Part shown: positions 43,645-52,499 of the stretch, one piece after another
Layout of the letters: each line of letters opens with the position of its first letter
Numbering within the stretch: position 1 is the stretch's first letter
DNA from: Stigmatella ashevillena
GTDB lineage: Bacteria > Myxococcota > Myxococcia > Myxococcales > Myxococcaceae
NCBI RefSeq assembly: GCF_028368975.1
Contig: NZ_JAQNDM010000002.1
Location: 6,504,425 to 6,568,424, forward strand
Length of the DNA: 64,000 nt
Reading direction: 5' to 3'
The notes under the pieces: generated by a model
The model's input: the letters and a program-made list of their open reading frames with translations, nothing else
The model's database searches: none
What the model was told of the DNA's origin: nothing
Made by a program: the position numbers and the translations under genes

Positions 43645-44097
43645 ATGAATGTGCTCAAAGAGTGGACGGTGGGGACCCATCATTTCCGGAGGGAGGCGCC
43701 GGATCTGCTGTGGTGCACCTACAAAGGGCCGACGCGGGCCTCGGACATCGAGCGGTTCGTCACCGTCGCTCGGGAAATGGCCGCCAATGACCGGGTCTTC
43801 GTCGTCTCGGACATCCGCCTGTCCACCATCGAGAAGGACGCCCGGGAGCTGCTCTCCCAGAGCCTTCGTCCCGAGTGGCTCCGGGGGCTGGTCTACGTGG
43901 GCGCGGACGCGCTCCAGAAGGCCGTCGTCAAGGCGATGATGATCGCGCTCTACTTCACGGGGAAGTGCAAGGTGGACATTGAGTTCGCCCGGAGCGAGGA
44001 GGAGGCACGGGACATCATCTCGCGCATCCGGCAGGCCCAGAGCAGCCCGCCGGACCTCTCCTCCAGCACCTCCTCGGGCCAGTCGAAGAATCCGTGA
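43645..44097 (+). CDS. small alpha/beta protein, STAS/SpoIIAA-like outline
   Basis: This 150-residue protein begins at an ATG preceded by GGGGGGAG. Strands and helices alternate (LLWCTYKGPTRASDIERF, VFVVSDIRLSTIEKDARE, WLRGLVYVGADALQKAV), which resembles the SpoIIAA/STAS-like proteins common in myxobacteria. The ~20-residue tail is polar and serine-rich. The protein at 25102 has a similar outline. No catalytic residues are seen; a regulatory role is conjecture. Confidence 0.7.
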   Translation: MNVLKEWTVGTHHFRREAPDLLWCTYKGPTRASDIERFVTVAREMAANDRVFVVSDIRLSTIEKDARELLSQSLRPEWLRGLVYVGADALQKAVVKAMMIALYFTGKCKVDIEFARSEEEARDIISRIRQAQSSPPDLSSSTSSGQSKNP

Positions 44098-44153
44098 CCC
44101 CAGACTTGAGCCCGCGCGTGTGCCGCGCGCGGGTCCAGGATAGGGTGCGCCTC

Positions 44154-44507
44154 ATGACACGTCTGACCCTCTCTCAAGACAAAGTCGCCCCAGCCGTCCA
44201 GGAGCTTGTTGGCCAGTTCCACCGTTCCGTCGTCGAGACCGTGGCCAGCACGGTGGCGCGCGAGCACGTCGTGGTGGTGGGCATGGCGACGAACACTTTC
44301 GTGAAGCGGGCGCGCAAACTGCTGGACGAGGAGAAGGTGAAGTTCACCTACCTGGAGTACGGTGGCTACTTCTCGATGTGGCAGAAGCGCCTGGCGCTGA
44401 AGCTGTGGGCGGGCTTCCCCACGTTCCCGATGGTGTTCATCGATGGGACGCTGGTGGGAGGCTTCACCGAGCTGAAGGCGCTGAAGGAGAAGGGGCAGCT
44501 CCGGTAG
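44154..44507 (+). CDS. glutaredoxin-fold protein without active-site cysteines
   Basis: This 117-residue protein shows the glutaredoxin layout after a 38-residue N-terminal extension: HVVVVGMATNTFVKRARKLL, then TYLEYGG, FPTFPMVFIDGTLVGG and ELKALKEKG. The glutathione-binding block (T-F-P-x-V-F-I-D-G, L-V-G-G) is conserved. Positions normally holding the CPYC cysteines read N-T-F-V, so no redox cysteine remains anywhere in the domain. It could be a glutathione- or cluster-binding adaptor. The start is the ATG at 44154; the frame runs upstream but through a GC hairpin. Confidence 0.75.
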   Translation: MTRLTLSQDKVAPAVQELVGQFHRSVVETVASTVAREHVVVVGMATNTFVKRARKLLDEEKVKFTYLEYGGYFSMWQKRLALKLWAGFPTFPMVFIDGTLVGGFTELKALKEKGQLR

Positions 44508-44519
44508 CGTCCCCGGGCC

Positions 44520-45143
44520 TCAGTAGGGCCGCTGACCGGCGAAGTTGCCCGGAGGCGAGTAGTTGCACACCCAGAAGTTCCAGCGCGTAAAGCCCTGGAA
44601 GGGTGAGTTCTCGCTGCACTCCTTCATCGCGCAGCCCACCTGGGTGGTGTTCCTCCAGACGAGCTGCGTGTAGTGGCCGCACACCTTGCCGGGGCTGCAC
44701 GTGTTCCGGGCGTAATCGAAGTCCGAGGCCTCGGCGGCCCAGGTGCGCACCACGCCCAGGGTGTTCAAGCCGCCTGGCGTGGCGGCGGCGATGTTCTCAC
44801 CGAAGTTGCCCCGGTTGGGATTGTGCGCGAAGCGGCACCCGTCCACCCACTTCTGGGCCGTGCTGGCCGCGGTCTCGGACCAGGTGAGCACCGGCAAGGC
44901 CGGGCTGGGCGTGGGGTTGGCGACGGCCCGGACCCGGTTGTGCTCGGTGAGCATGTCGCGTGCGAACTCGCTCGTTCCGTCCGGCGAGCCGCCATCCGAC
45001 GTGCCGCCATCCGACGTGCCGCCATCCGGTGCATCGGGCGTCTCGCTCTCTCCGGAGTCACACCCTCCGGAAATCACGGCGAGGCAGAGGGAAAGAAGGA
45101 GGGACGGGAAGAAAGGCCGCAGGGCCCCTGGGACAGAGCGCAT
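44520..45143 (-). CDS. CAP/SCP-domain lipoprotein
   Basis: This 207-residue protein has a lipoprotein signal (VISGGC), a short DGGTSDGGT repeat linker, and a CAP (SCP/PR1) domain: LTEHNRVRA, GENIAAATPGG, then VCGHYTQLVWRNTTQVGCAM and FWVCNYSPPGN. The pattern H...E...H of the CAP cavity and the cysteines are in the right order. CAP proteins bind lipids or act extracellularly, often in microbial antagonism or predation. It faces the SpoIIIAA-like gene in divergent orientation, sharing about 100 bases of control region. Confidence 0.9.
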   Translation of the reverse strand: MRSVPGALRPFFPSLLLSLCLAVISGGCDSGESETPDAPDGGTSDGGTSDGGSPDGTSEFARDMLTEHNRVRAVANPTPSPALPVLTWSETAASTAQKWVDGCRFAHNPNRGNFGENIAAATPGGLNTLGVVRTWAAEASDFDYARNTCSPGKVCGHYTQLVWRNTTQVGCAMKECSENSPFQGFTRWNFWVCNYSPPGNFAGQRPY

Positions 45144-45249
45144 TCAAGGCAGTATGGCGCAATCCAGGCTTGCCTGCCTCCCCCAGGAACGGGCGTGTGC
45201 AGCCCCCCTGGGCCGGGTACATCCTTCCAGGGCAGGCCGAGACCACGCC

Positions 45250-46707
45250 ATGACCCAGACGCGCGCCGAGCCCGATGATGACTTCCTGCTCCTGGTGGCA
45301 GTGCTTCCTTCCCACTTGCAAGACGCGGTGCGCGGGCGGTCCCCCGCCGAGGTGCTGGAAGTGGTGATGGACCTGGGCCGTCCTGCCGAGGCCCGGCTTG
45401 TCCACGGTTCCGTGCGCTTGACCGAGGCGCCCATCGTTCAAGCGGATCTGGAACACGTGCTGGCCCAGGTCGGCCCACCGGGAGAGGACAACCGGGCTGG
45501 CATCGAGCGCACGCTTCACCGGGTCTCGGCCATTCGCAACCGCAAGGGCCGCGTGGTGGGGCTCACGCTGCGGGTGGGCCGGGCGGTGTTCGGCACCATC
45601 GACATGTTGAAGGATCTCATTGGCACGGGACGCAACGTGCTGCTGCTGGGCAGGCCCGGCGTGGGCAAGACGACGAAGCTGCGCGAGGTGGCGCGGGTGC
45701 TCGCCGATGACCTGCTCAAGCGGGTGATGGTGGTGGATACCTCCAACGAGATCGGCGGGGACGGGGACATTCCCCACCCGGGCATCGGCGGTGCGCGCCG
45801 CATGCAGGTGTCCCGGCCGGACCGGCAGCACGACGTGATGATCGAGGCGGTGGAGAACCACATGCCCGAGGCCATCATCGTCGACGAGATTGGCACCTCG
45901 GCGGAGGCGGCGGCGGCTCGGACCATCGCCGAGCGCGGGGTACAACTCGTGGCGACGGCCCACGGCAACATGCTGGAGAACCTGGTGCTCAACCCCACGC
46001 TGTCGGACCTCGTGGGCGGGGTGCACACGGTGACGCTGAGCGACGAGGAGGCGCGCCGCCGCAACACCCAGAAGACGGTCAGCGAACGCAAGGCCCCGCC
46101 CACCTTCGACATGGTGGTGCAGATGGTGGGCCGGGACGAGGTGCTCGTGCACCTCGACACGGCGGAGGCGGTGGACCGGCTGCTCGCCGGACGTGAGGTG
46201 GGAGGGGAACGCAGGCTGCTGCACGAGGGCGAGGTGCGCGTGGAGCCAGTGCCTCAGGCCGTGGCCCCGCTGCCCGCGCCACGCTCCAAGATGGGCCCTC
46301 CGGCCCCCGCCCCGGCCCAGGGGCCTCCGCGCCTCTATGCCCACGCGGTGAGCCGGGACGTGCTGGACCGGGTGCTGCGCGAGCTGAAGGTGGAGGCGCG
46401 CGTGGTGGGACGGCTGGAGTCCGCGGACATCATCCTGACGGTGCGCTCCCGGGCGAATGATCCGAAGATGCGGCGCGTGGTGGAGCGCACCGGGGCGCGC
46501 GTGGAGGTGGTGAAGCGCGGCAGCTCGGCGGAGCTGCGACGTGTGTTGCGGGGGGCCTTCCTGCTGGCCGAAGGCGTGGACGAGGAACTGCTGCGCGAGG
46601 CCGTGGCGGAGGCGGAGCACGCCATCCAGCGCGTCTTGAACGAAGGGGTCTCGGTCCCCTGGCCCCCCGTCCTCCCCGGCTGCGCAAGCTCCAACACCGG
46701 CTGGTGA
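45250..46707 (+). CDS. SpoIIIAA/Ycf45-like AAA ATPase, C-terminal R3H domain out of frame
   Basis: The 485-residue frame encodes an AAA-type ATPase with Walker A GRPGVGKT (about residues 134-141), VMVVDTSNEIGGDG, then AIIVDEIGTSAEA (Walker B) and VQLVATAHGNMLENL. It matches the R3H-domain ATPases related to SpoIIIAA and plastid Ycf45. The frame ends at 46707 with SNTGW, which is not a normal end: from 46668 the -1 frame continues with RLRKLQHRLVSRYPLE, the missing R3H domain. Start: the ATG at 45250 where similarity begins, although an ATG at 45154 is in frame. Confidence 0.85.
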   Translation: MTQTRAEPDDDFLLLVAVLPSHLQDAVRGRSPAEVLEVVMDLGRPAEARLVHGSVRLTEAPIVQADLEHVLAQVGPPGEDNRAGIERTLHRVSAIRNRKGRVVGLTLRVGRAVFGTIDMLKDLIGTGRNVLLLGRPGVGKTTKLREVARVLADDLLKRVMVVDTSNEIGGDGDIPHPGIGGARRMQVSRPDRQHDVMIEAVENHMPEAIIVDEIGTSAEAAAARTIAERGVQLVATAHGNMLENLVLNPTLSDLVGGVHTVTLSDEEARRRNTQKTVSERKAPPTFDMVVQMVGRDEVLVHLDTAEAVDRLLAGREVGGERRLLHEGEVRVEPVPQAVAPLPAPRSKMGPPAPAPAQGPPRLYAHAVSRDVLDRVLRELKVEARVVGRLESADIILTVRSRANDPKMRRVVERTGARVEVVKRGSSAELRRVLRGAFLLAEGVDEELLREAVAEAEHAIQRVLNEGVSVPWPPVLPGCASSNTGW

Positions 46708-46829
46708 GCCGCTACCCCCTGGAGACGGTGAGCCTGGGCAGTGAGCCGCTGCGGCACCTGGTCATCTACCCCCTGGGCGCGGAAGTAGAGGCCGCACTCC
46801 AGGGAGGCGAAGCCGAGGGAACTGCCTGA
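46668..46829 (+). pseudogene. out-of-frame R3H single-strand-binding tail of the preceding ATPase
   Basis: In the -1 frame relative to the upstream ATPase this stretch encodes RPPRLRKLQHRLVSRYPLE, then TVSLGSEPLRHLVIYPLG, ending at TGA 46827-46829. R-x3-H and the S-x-G-x-E-P-x-R-x-L-x-I-x-P block are the R3H domain that usually closes this ATPase. The frame change falls at the six-C run at 46663-46668; one extra C would restore the full protein. Confidence 0.75.
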
Positions 46830-46909
46830 GCGCCTGGCTGGCCTCCCGTCACACGAGGGAGGTGCACAGCCCCGGCCATTCAAGGGTAGGATGAGGAGAG
46901 CCTGCCTTC

Positions 46910-47503
46910 ATGAAACCTCCTCTCTACCTCTTCCTGCCAGTGGCTGGCGCCATGGTGCTCGTGGCGGCGGTGGTGGGCACTTCCCTGTGGCCCGAAGCGC
47001 CCCTGCCGGAGGTGAGCTTCGCCTCCACTCCGCGGCCTCCGCCTCCCCCCGTCCCACAGGCCGCTCCAGCCCTTCCGCGCCCCGCGCCCAAGCCCATCGC
47101 AGCCCGTCCCCAACCCGTCCCCGCGCCCCTGCCTCCCCCCGTGGCGATGCCTCCCCCGGTGGAGATGCCGGAACGGCGCGTCGAGGCTCCGGTGCCGCCC
47201 CGGGACGAGGAGCCCCGGCAGGATGCCGCCGACTCAGTGCGCCGGGAGCCCTACTCGGATCAAAAGGAGCGGGTCGTGGAGCGGCCGTGGATGGGAAGGT
47301 CCATGGAGAGAATCGCTCAGCGGCTGGGAGAGGACGAGGCGCGCTTGGCACGTGAGCGCCAGGAGGCCCTGTCCCGGGGAGACGACGCCGAGATTCAGCG
47401 CCTGGAAACGCGCATCGAGCTCAACCGCAAGCGGATTGGCATCATGCGCAACAAGTTCCCGGCCTACTTCGAGGAAGGCAAAGCCCCCGCGCCCCTCCAG
47501 TGA
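46910..47503 (+). CDS. membrane-anchored proline-rich protein of unknown function
   Basis: This 197-residue protein has an N-terminal hydrophobic segment LYLFLPVAGAMVLVAAVVG (signal anchor), a proline/alanine-rich periplasmic linker to about residue 115, then a charged helical C-terminus with coiled-coil character (ARLARERQEALSRG, QRLETRIELNRKRI). It resembles TonB- or envelope-spanning linkers but has no TonB box. Function unknown. It follows the SpoIIIAA-like gene by 80 bases. Confidence 0.6.
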   Translation: MKPPLYLFLPVAGAMVLVAAVVGTSLWPEAPLPEVSFASTPRPPPPPVPQAAPALPRPAPKPIAARPQPVPAPLPPPVAMPPPVEMPERRVEAPVPPRDEEPRQDAADSVRREPYSDQKERVVERPWMGRSMERIAQRLGEDEARLARERQEALSRGDDAEIQRLETRIELNRKRIGIMRNKFPAYFEEGKAPAPLQ

Positions 47504-47533
47504 GCACCGGGCCTGCCGTGTTCAGGCAAGGGC

Positions 47534-47830
47534 TCACCCTCCGTGGAGGAGACTCCGCCGGGCCGGTCCTCCCGAACCCTTGACGCCCATCTGGCTGGGA
47601 GCCTTCTTGCGGCCCTGCACCGGGGTTCTCCGCCGGTGGCTCTTGGGCTCGTGGGTTTCCGACGCGGGGCCCAACGTCACCCGCTCGAGCGCCTTCTCTC
47701 TCCGAAGCAGCGCGGCCTCGTCGCGTGGCAGTGTCTTCTTTCCTTTGCTGGCCTGCTGACTGGGCTGCGCCGCGTGTACGTCCACGGTCCGCCTGTTCTT
47801 CATTCCTGCCAGTGTTGTCCGCACCGCCAT
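47534..47830 (-). CDS. small basic protein of unknown function
   Basis: This 98-residue, highly basic protein (many K and R, few hydrophobics) begins at an ATG preceded by AAAGGGAGG with a six-base spacer, one of the better ribosome sites in the region. No domain is recognised; sequence such as GKKTLPRDEAALLRREKALE looks helical and charged. It could bind nucleic acid, but that is inference. It is convergent with the proline-rich gene. Confidence 0.5.
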   Translation of the reverse strand: MAVRTTLAGMKNRRTVDVHAAQPSQQASKGKKTLPRDEAALLRREKALERVTLGPASETHEPKSHRRRTPVQGRKKAPSQMGVKGSGGPARRSLLHGG

Positions 47831-47930
47831 GAGTGCCTCCCTTTGAGCTGAGTTAGGGATGGTTCCCTGGCTTTGGCAGTCCAGCGCGGGGTGGGCGGGA
47901 CGTGCCCCCGGTGCCCGGGCGGGGAGGCGA

Positions 47931-48443
47931 TCAGCCCTGACGTTTCTTGGCTTTGCGCGGCTTGGCCCGCAGCGTCTCGGGGGGAAAGAGCCAGCCGTCG
48001 GCGGAGCCCTCGGAGGCTGCGTTCCCCGCAGAGCTGCCGGTGGACCACTTGAGGGGCACCGGGGCCGTGGTGGGGACCGTGACGCCCTGGGAGCGGCAGC
48101 CGCGGCACCACGACTGGGGACGGCGCTCGCCGCGGATGATGCGGTAGCCGAAGTCCTGGGCGGTGGGGCCCTCGTGGTTGCAGCGCGGGCACCGGGTCAT
48201 CGAGGTGACGCCCGTCTCCTTCGCCTTCTGCCGCCCGTGCTCCACCACCAGGGCCAGGGCCACGGCGAAGCCCACCCGCCCCTCCGAGGCGATGTGGAAC
48301 TGCCGGGCCTTCTTGCCCTTGCCCGCTTTCAGGATCGGAACGAGGTCGCTACCGCCCAGCAAGTTGCGCTGCTCGATGACGTGCTTCGCGCTCTGAGAAG
48401 TCGAGTGGCTCACGACACCACTCATACTAGGGACGTCTGACAT
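47931..48443 (-). CDS. zinc-ribbon protein of unknown function
   Basis: This 170-residue protein has a CxxC-CxxC zinc ribbon in the middle (RCPRCNHEGP, then WCRGCRSQG) with an intervening GYRIIRGERRPQ segment. The C-terminus is rich in K and R. Such short ribbons occur in nucleic-acid-binding and modification proteins. The N-terminal 80 residues are unlike anything I can name. Start is an ATG without a strong ribosome site. Confidence 0.55.
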   Translation of the reverse strand: MSDVPSMSGVVSHSTSQSAKHVIEQRNLLGGSDLVPILKAGKGKKARQFHIASEGRVGFAVALALVVEHGRQKAKETGVTSMTRCPRCNHEGPTAQDFGYRIIRGERRPQSWCRGCRSQGVTVPTTAPVPLKWSTGSSAGNAASEGSADGWLFPPETLRAKPRKAKKRQG

Positions 48444-48541
48444 GCCCTTCGGAGGGGCTCCCCGCCCCCTCTGCCTGGTTGTCTGCCCTTCGGCCAGGCA
48501 CCCCTGAAAACCCGTGGATTTTCAGGGGCTTGGACAGGGCC

Positions 48542-50032
48542 TCAGGGGTTGGGTCCGCTGGTGGCATCCGTGGAGGGGAACACGGGGGTTCCCCCAGGGA
48601 GGTTGGGATCATGCGGCAGGCTGCCGCGAGGACTCCGCAGGTAGACGAAGGGGCTGGCGAACAGGAAGTTGGAGACGCGCGAGGTGTAGATGTCCGCGTA
48701 GCGCTCCACCTGCCGCGCCAGGTGGCTCTTGTCGTTGCCGGCGCGGGTGAGCAGCCCCCAGTGCGGATTGGACAGCTCGCTGGCGGCGCGGGCCATGGGG
48801 CCCAGCTCCGCGTCCAGCGCCTCCAACTGGGTGCGGATCGCCGTCAGTCGGGACAGCAGCTCGTCCTCGGGCATCTGGGAGCGCGGGCCGTAGTGGGCCC
48901 GGCGCCGCTGGAGCTCCAACCGGAGCTGGCACGACTCGGCCTCCAACTGCTCCTTGACCACCATGCGCTCGGCCAGCCGGGCCTCGGTGGAGCGGAAGGC
49001 GGCGATGGCACGCACCTCGTCCTCCAACTCGCGCAGGATGAGCGCGGTGCGCCAGCGCAACACGTTCTTCGTCACGTGCACGTCGCCAAACATGTGGTCG
49101 CCCACGTAGAGAATCTCATCTCCGCTCAGGCCCAGGTGCCGCTCCAACTCCACCGCGCTGCCCCCGAAGTAGGGCGTCCGCGGCTTGAGCAGCCCCGAGT
49201 AGGGCCGCAGCAGCGCCTCGCCGCCCGTGTCCACCACCTCGAACAGGGGCGAGCGCGTGGTGAAGAACTCGGGCTTGCGCGCGCTGACGATGACGACGTC
49301 GAACAGCTCCCGCCACGTCATGCCCGAGGGCAGGTAGGGGTCGAACGCCGCGTGCATCATCGGCACGGAGTAGGCCCACTCACTGTTGGTGATGAGCAGG
49401 AGCTTCTTGCCCGCGTTGCGCTGGTCCAGCAGCGCGAGCGCCGTCTCGGGCTCGGGCAGCACGTAGCGCTCGGGGTCGGCGATGATCTCCGCCTTGAGAC
49501 GGCCCGCCATGTGGGCGGCATCCAGGGAGCGGCGCACGATTTCGTAGAGATCGCTGTAGCCCATGGGGCCCGGCAGCTTGCCCTCATCCAGCAGGTCCAC
49601 GAGCTGGGCGTAGATGCAGGCCTCAGAGAGCGAGAAGAGGGTGTTGAGGAACATCCACCGCCGCTCGGAGAGATCGACGATGGTGCGGGCATACTCGGTG
49701 CGCTGCGCCTCGAAGCCCATGGGGCGGGTGCCGTGCAGGGCCTTCTTCACGAAGCCGAAGCGGTTGGCCTTGAGGAGGTTGCCCTTCTCCGTGTCGATGA
49801 TGAGGCCTCGGATGACCAGCTCCGGCTCGAAGGCGAGGTGGCCCACGGGCCAGTTCTGGGCCAGGAGCCCCTCGCGGATGTACTCGTATGCCCGGCGCTC
49901 CCACGCTTCCACCCGGTAGTGGACGAGCGTGTAGTCCATGTCGTAGCCGATGGCCTTGATGGCTCGCATGTTGAGGGTGCGGTTGCAGTAGATGCCGCGT
50001 TCCGGAGGGGGGGCTGTGAAATGGCCGCTCAT
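48542..50032 (-). CDS. HAD-family 5'-nucleotidase (HAD-IG type)
   Basis: The 496-residue protein begins at an ATG with AGGAAG upstream (50032). It has the HAD motif I GYDMDYTLVHY (Asp nucleophile and general acid), then motif II LLLITNS, and motif III/IV RKPEFF and EILYVGDHMFGDV with its acidic residues. The large cap region before the C-terminal coiled coil fits the HAD-IG 5'-nucleotidase family (cN-II-like). It dephosphorylates nucleoside monophosphates. The C-terminal 130 residues are helical. Confidence 0.88.
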   Translation of the reverse strand: MSGHFTAPPPERGIYCNRTLNMRAIKAIGYDMDYTLVHYRVEAWERRAYEYIREGLLAQNWPVGHLAFEPELVIRGLIIDTEKGNLLKANRFGFVKKALHGTRPMGFEAQRTEYARTIVDLSERRWMFLNTLFSLSEACIYAQLVDLLDEGKLPGPMGYSDLYEIVRRSLDAAHMAGRLKAEIIADPERYVLPEPETALALLDQRNAGKKLLLITNSEWAYSVPMMHAAFDPYLPSGMTWRELFDVVIVSARKPEFFTTRSPLFEVVDTGGEALLRPYSGLLKPRTPYFGGSAVELERHLGLSGDEILYVGDHMFGDVHVTKNVLRWRTALILRELEDEVRAIAAFRSTEARLAERMVVKEQLEAESCQLRLELQRRRAHYGPRSQMPEDELLSRLTAIRTQLEALDAELGPMARAASELSNPHWGLLTRAGNDKSHLARQVERYADIYTSRVSNFLFASPFVYLRSPRGSLPHDPNLPGGTPVFPSTDATSGPNP

Positions 50033-50134
50033 GCCTGCTTCCTGCCTGGGCCCGGCACGAATGTCGAGCCACGAGGTGGCCACGCAAGGGCGCTTTCCCC
50101 TCAGCCAACAGCTTCCTTGTTAGGGTGTCGAGCC

Positions 50135-50632
50135 ATGTACACTTTCTCACGCGTGGGCCCGAGCGTGCTCCTGTCCCTTGTCCTCCTGGCCTGTGGGGGA
50201 GGAGACGGCGGGGGGGGCCCGGACAGCACCACCCCCGTGTCCTCCCAGCCCCTGAGCGGCACCGTGGCGGGGCGGCCCTTCACGGCGGTGTCGGCCATCG
50301 CCTTCGAGGACATGGCTGTCCCGGGCGACAAGCTCATCCAAATCTCCGAAGTTCCTCAGGAGTGCACCAACCTGGGGGACCTGTCGGAGGGCCGGAGGGA
50401 TCTCACCCTCGTCGGCCCCTGGAACGTGCACTCGGCGCCGCTCTCCTTGGAGAACATCCTGGGCGTCATCGTCTACCGGGACGAGAAGCCAGACATCTCA
50501 TTGATGGTGGCGGGCCGGGTGGAGTTCATCGAGACGCCCACGGCCGTGGGGGCGCTGGGCACGCTCCGCGTCCGGGGGGCGAACTCGACGGATTCGGTGG
50601 AGGGGGAGGTGAGCGTCAGGGTGTGCGAGTAA
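50135..50632 (+). CDS. small lipoprotein of unknown function
   Basis: This 165-residue protein has a lipoprotein signal (LSLVLLAC, Cys20) followed by a glycine-rich linker and a beta-rich domain with one internal cysteine pair (ECTNLG, RVCE). No family is recognised. The start is the ATG just before the signal peptide. It is divergent from the HAD nucleotidase, with about 100 bases between. Confidence 0.65.
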   Translation: MYTFSRVGPSVLLSLVLLACGGGDGGGGPDSTTPVSSQPLSGTVAGRPFTAVSAIAFEDMAVPGDKLIQISEVPQECTNLGDLSEGRRDLTLVGPWNVHSAPLSLENILGVIVYRDEKPDISLMVAGRVEFIETPTAVGALGTLRVRGANSTDSVEGEVSVRVCE

Positions 50633-50710
50633 GCCCGGGCCTGGCGGCTGGGCTGCCCTCCGATCAAGGCCCGTGCGTCCCCCGGGGCTCACGGGTTATA
50701 GACAGCACCG

Positions 50711-51703
50711 ATGACCACCCAAGTCGCTCGCCAGCCGCCCGCTGTTCTCCCAGCCCCCAATGAGGTCTGCTGGTGTGGCAGCGGCTCCAAGTACAAGAAG
50801 TGCCACCGGGGCGCGGACGCCGCCGAGGCCCGCAAGCTGGGCGTCAACGTCCAGCGCCGGGGCATCCGCCCGGGCATCATCAGCCCTCGCCGTTCGGTGC
50901 CCGCGAACATCCCGCGCCCGGACTACGCCGAGACGGGGCGTCCCGGACGGGGCGAGATGTCCGATGTGAAGACCCCGGAGGTGATTGCCCGCATGCGCCG
51001 CGCGGGCAAGGCCGCCGCCCAGGTGCTGCAAATCACCGCCGCCGCGGTGCGTCCGGGCATCACCACCGACGAACTCGACGCCATCGCCCACGAGGCCTAC
51101 ATCCAGCTGGGCGGCTACCCGAGCACCCTCAACTACCACGGCTTCCCCAAGTCGCTGTGCACCTCGGTCAACGAGGTCATCTGCCATGGCATCCCGGACA
51201 GCCGGGCCCTGGAAGAGGGGGACATCGTCAACCTCGACATCACCATCTTCTTGGAGGGGGTTCACGGGGACTGCTCGGCCACGTACTTCGTGGGCAAGGT
51301 GGACCCGGACTCCGAGCGCCTGGTGCGGGTGGCGCGCGAGTGCCTGGACGTGGGCCTCCAGGCGGTGAAGCCCGGCCGACCCATCAACGACATCGGCCGA
51401 GCCATCGAGGACCACGCGGCGAAGAACCACATGAGCGTGGTGCGGGCCTACTGTGGCCACGGCATTGGCGAGAAGTTCCACAGCGCGCTGCAGATTCCTC
51501 ACTATTACGAGGAGGACGCGAACACGATCATGCAGCCGGGGATGACGTTCACCGTGGAGCCGATGATCAACCTCGGCCACTGGCAGCATCGCTCGTGGGA
51601 TGACGGCTGGACGGCGGTCACCGCCGACGGCAGCCGCAGCGCTCAGTTCGAGCACATGCTGGTCGTCACCGAGCAGGGCTACGAGCTGCTCACGCTGCCC
51701 TGA
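50711..51703 (+). CDS. map: methionine aminopeptidase with SEC-C zinc motif
   Basis: This 330-residue type I methionine aminopeptidase carries an N-terminal SEC-C zinc motif (CWCGSGSKYKKCH, residues 20-32) and the pita-bread catalytic domain: YHGFPKSLCTSVNEVICHG, NLDITIFLEG (metal Asp), CGHGIGEKFH (His) and TFTVEPMI (Glu). It removes the initiator methionine from new proteins at the ribosome. The zinc motif is typical of type Ic enzymes. Start: ATG with AT-rich leader sequence just upstream. Confidence 0.95.
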   Translation: MTTQVARQPPAVLPAPNEVCWCGSGSKYKKCHRGADAAEARKLGVNVQRRGIRPGIISPRRSVPANIPRPDYAETGRPGRGEMSDVKTPEVIARMRRAGKAAAQVLQITAAAVRPGITTDELDAIAHEAYIQLGGYPSTLNYHGFPKSLCTSVNEVICHGIPDSRALEEGDIVNLDITIFLEGVHGDCSATYFVGKVDPDSERLVRVARECLDVGLQAVKPGRPINDIGRAIEDHAAKNHMSVVRAYCGHGIGEKFHSALQIPHYYEEDANTIMQPGMTFTVEPMINLGHWQHRSWDDGWTAVTADGSRSAQFEHMLVVTEQGYELLTLP

Positions 51704-51839
51704 GCTGCCGCTGCGATTGTTCCACGCACGGAACGGAGCATGCCGGACGGAGGTCTTCTGGGAAGGGGGGCGGGGCTCTATATCTGTGGCATCGGCAGCC
51801 GGGAAGCAGCCCAGCGCCCCAACCGCAGAGGATACGAAC

Positions 51840-52487
51840 ATGAGCAAGCCCTATCGCCGTCTCGACATCAACAACGCCGCGGTGCTGCTGGTGGACCATC
51901 AGGCAGGCCTGCTGTCGCTGGTCCGCGATTTCCACCCGGACCAGTTCAGGAACAACGTGATGGCGCTGGCGGACTTGGCAGCCTACTTCAAGCTGCCGGT
52001 GGTGCTGACGACGAGCTTCGAGGAAGGGCCCAATGGGCCGCTGATGCCGGAGCTGAAGGAGAAGTTTCCGGATGCGCCCTTCATTCCGCGCCCGGGGCAG
52101 ATCAATGCCTGGGACAACGAGGACTTCGTCAAGGCGGTGAAGGCCACGGGGCGCAAGCAGCTCATCATCGCGGGAGTGGTGACCGAGGTGTGCGTGGCGT
52201 TTCCGGCGCTGTCGGCGCTGGAGGAGGACTTCGAGGTGTTCGTCGTGACGGATGCCTCGGGCACGTTCAACGAGGTTTCCCGCCACGCCTCGTGGGACCG
52301 GATGTCCCAGGCAGGGGCACAGCTCATGACGTGGTTCGGCGTCGCTGGGGAGCTGCACCGTGACTGGCGCCGGGACGTCGAGGGGCTGGGGGCGCTGTTC
52401 TCCAACCACATCCCCGATTACCGCAACCTCATCAACAGCTACAACACGTTCAAGGCCCCCAAGTCCCAGCAGAAGGCAGCGCCGTAA
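51840..52487 (+). CDS. isochorismatase-family hydrolase
   Basis: This 215-residue protein matches the YcaC-like branch of the isochorismatase family: AVLLVDHQAGLLSLV (Asp), PVVLTTSFEEGPNG, and GVVTEVCVAFPAL with the catalytic Cys. The usual Lys position is retained in the PVV-T-T strand region. It hydrolyses an amide or ester substrate of unknown identity. The gene stands alone; the ATG at 51840 begins the recognisable domain. Confidence 0.88.
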   Translation: MSKPYRRLDINNAAVLLVDHQAGLLSLVRDFHPDQFRNNVMALADLAAYFKLPVVLTTSFEEGPNGPLMPELKEKFPDAPFIPRPGQINAWDNEDFVKAVKATGRKQLIIAGVVTEVCVAFPALSALEEDFEVFVVTDASGTFNEVSRHASWDRMSQAGAQLMTWFGVAGELHRDWRRDVEGLGALFSNHIPDYRNLINSYNTFKAPKSQQKAAP

Positions 52488-52499
52488 GGGCAGGCTCTC

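Noticed and set aside
46663-46668. Programmed -1 frameshift at the C-run
   Set aside because: There is no classic X-XXY-YYZ slippery heptamer plus downstream pseudoknot that I can support; a base deletion or sequencing error is simpler.
48479-50632. 717-codon plus-strand frame over the HAD nucleotidase
   Set aside because: Its 3' end is the true small lipoprotein gene starting at 50135; the rest is antisense to the nucleotidase.
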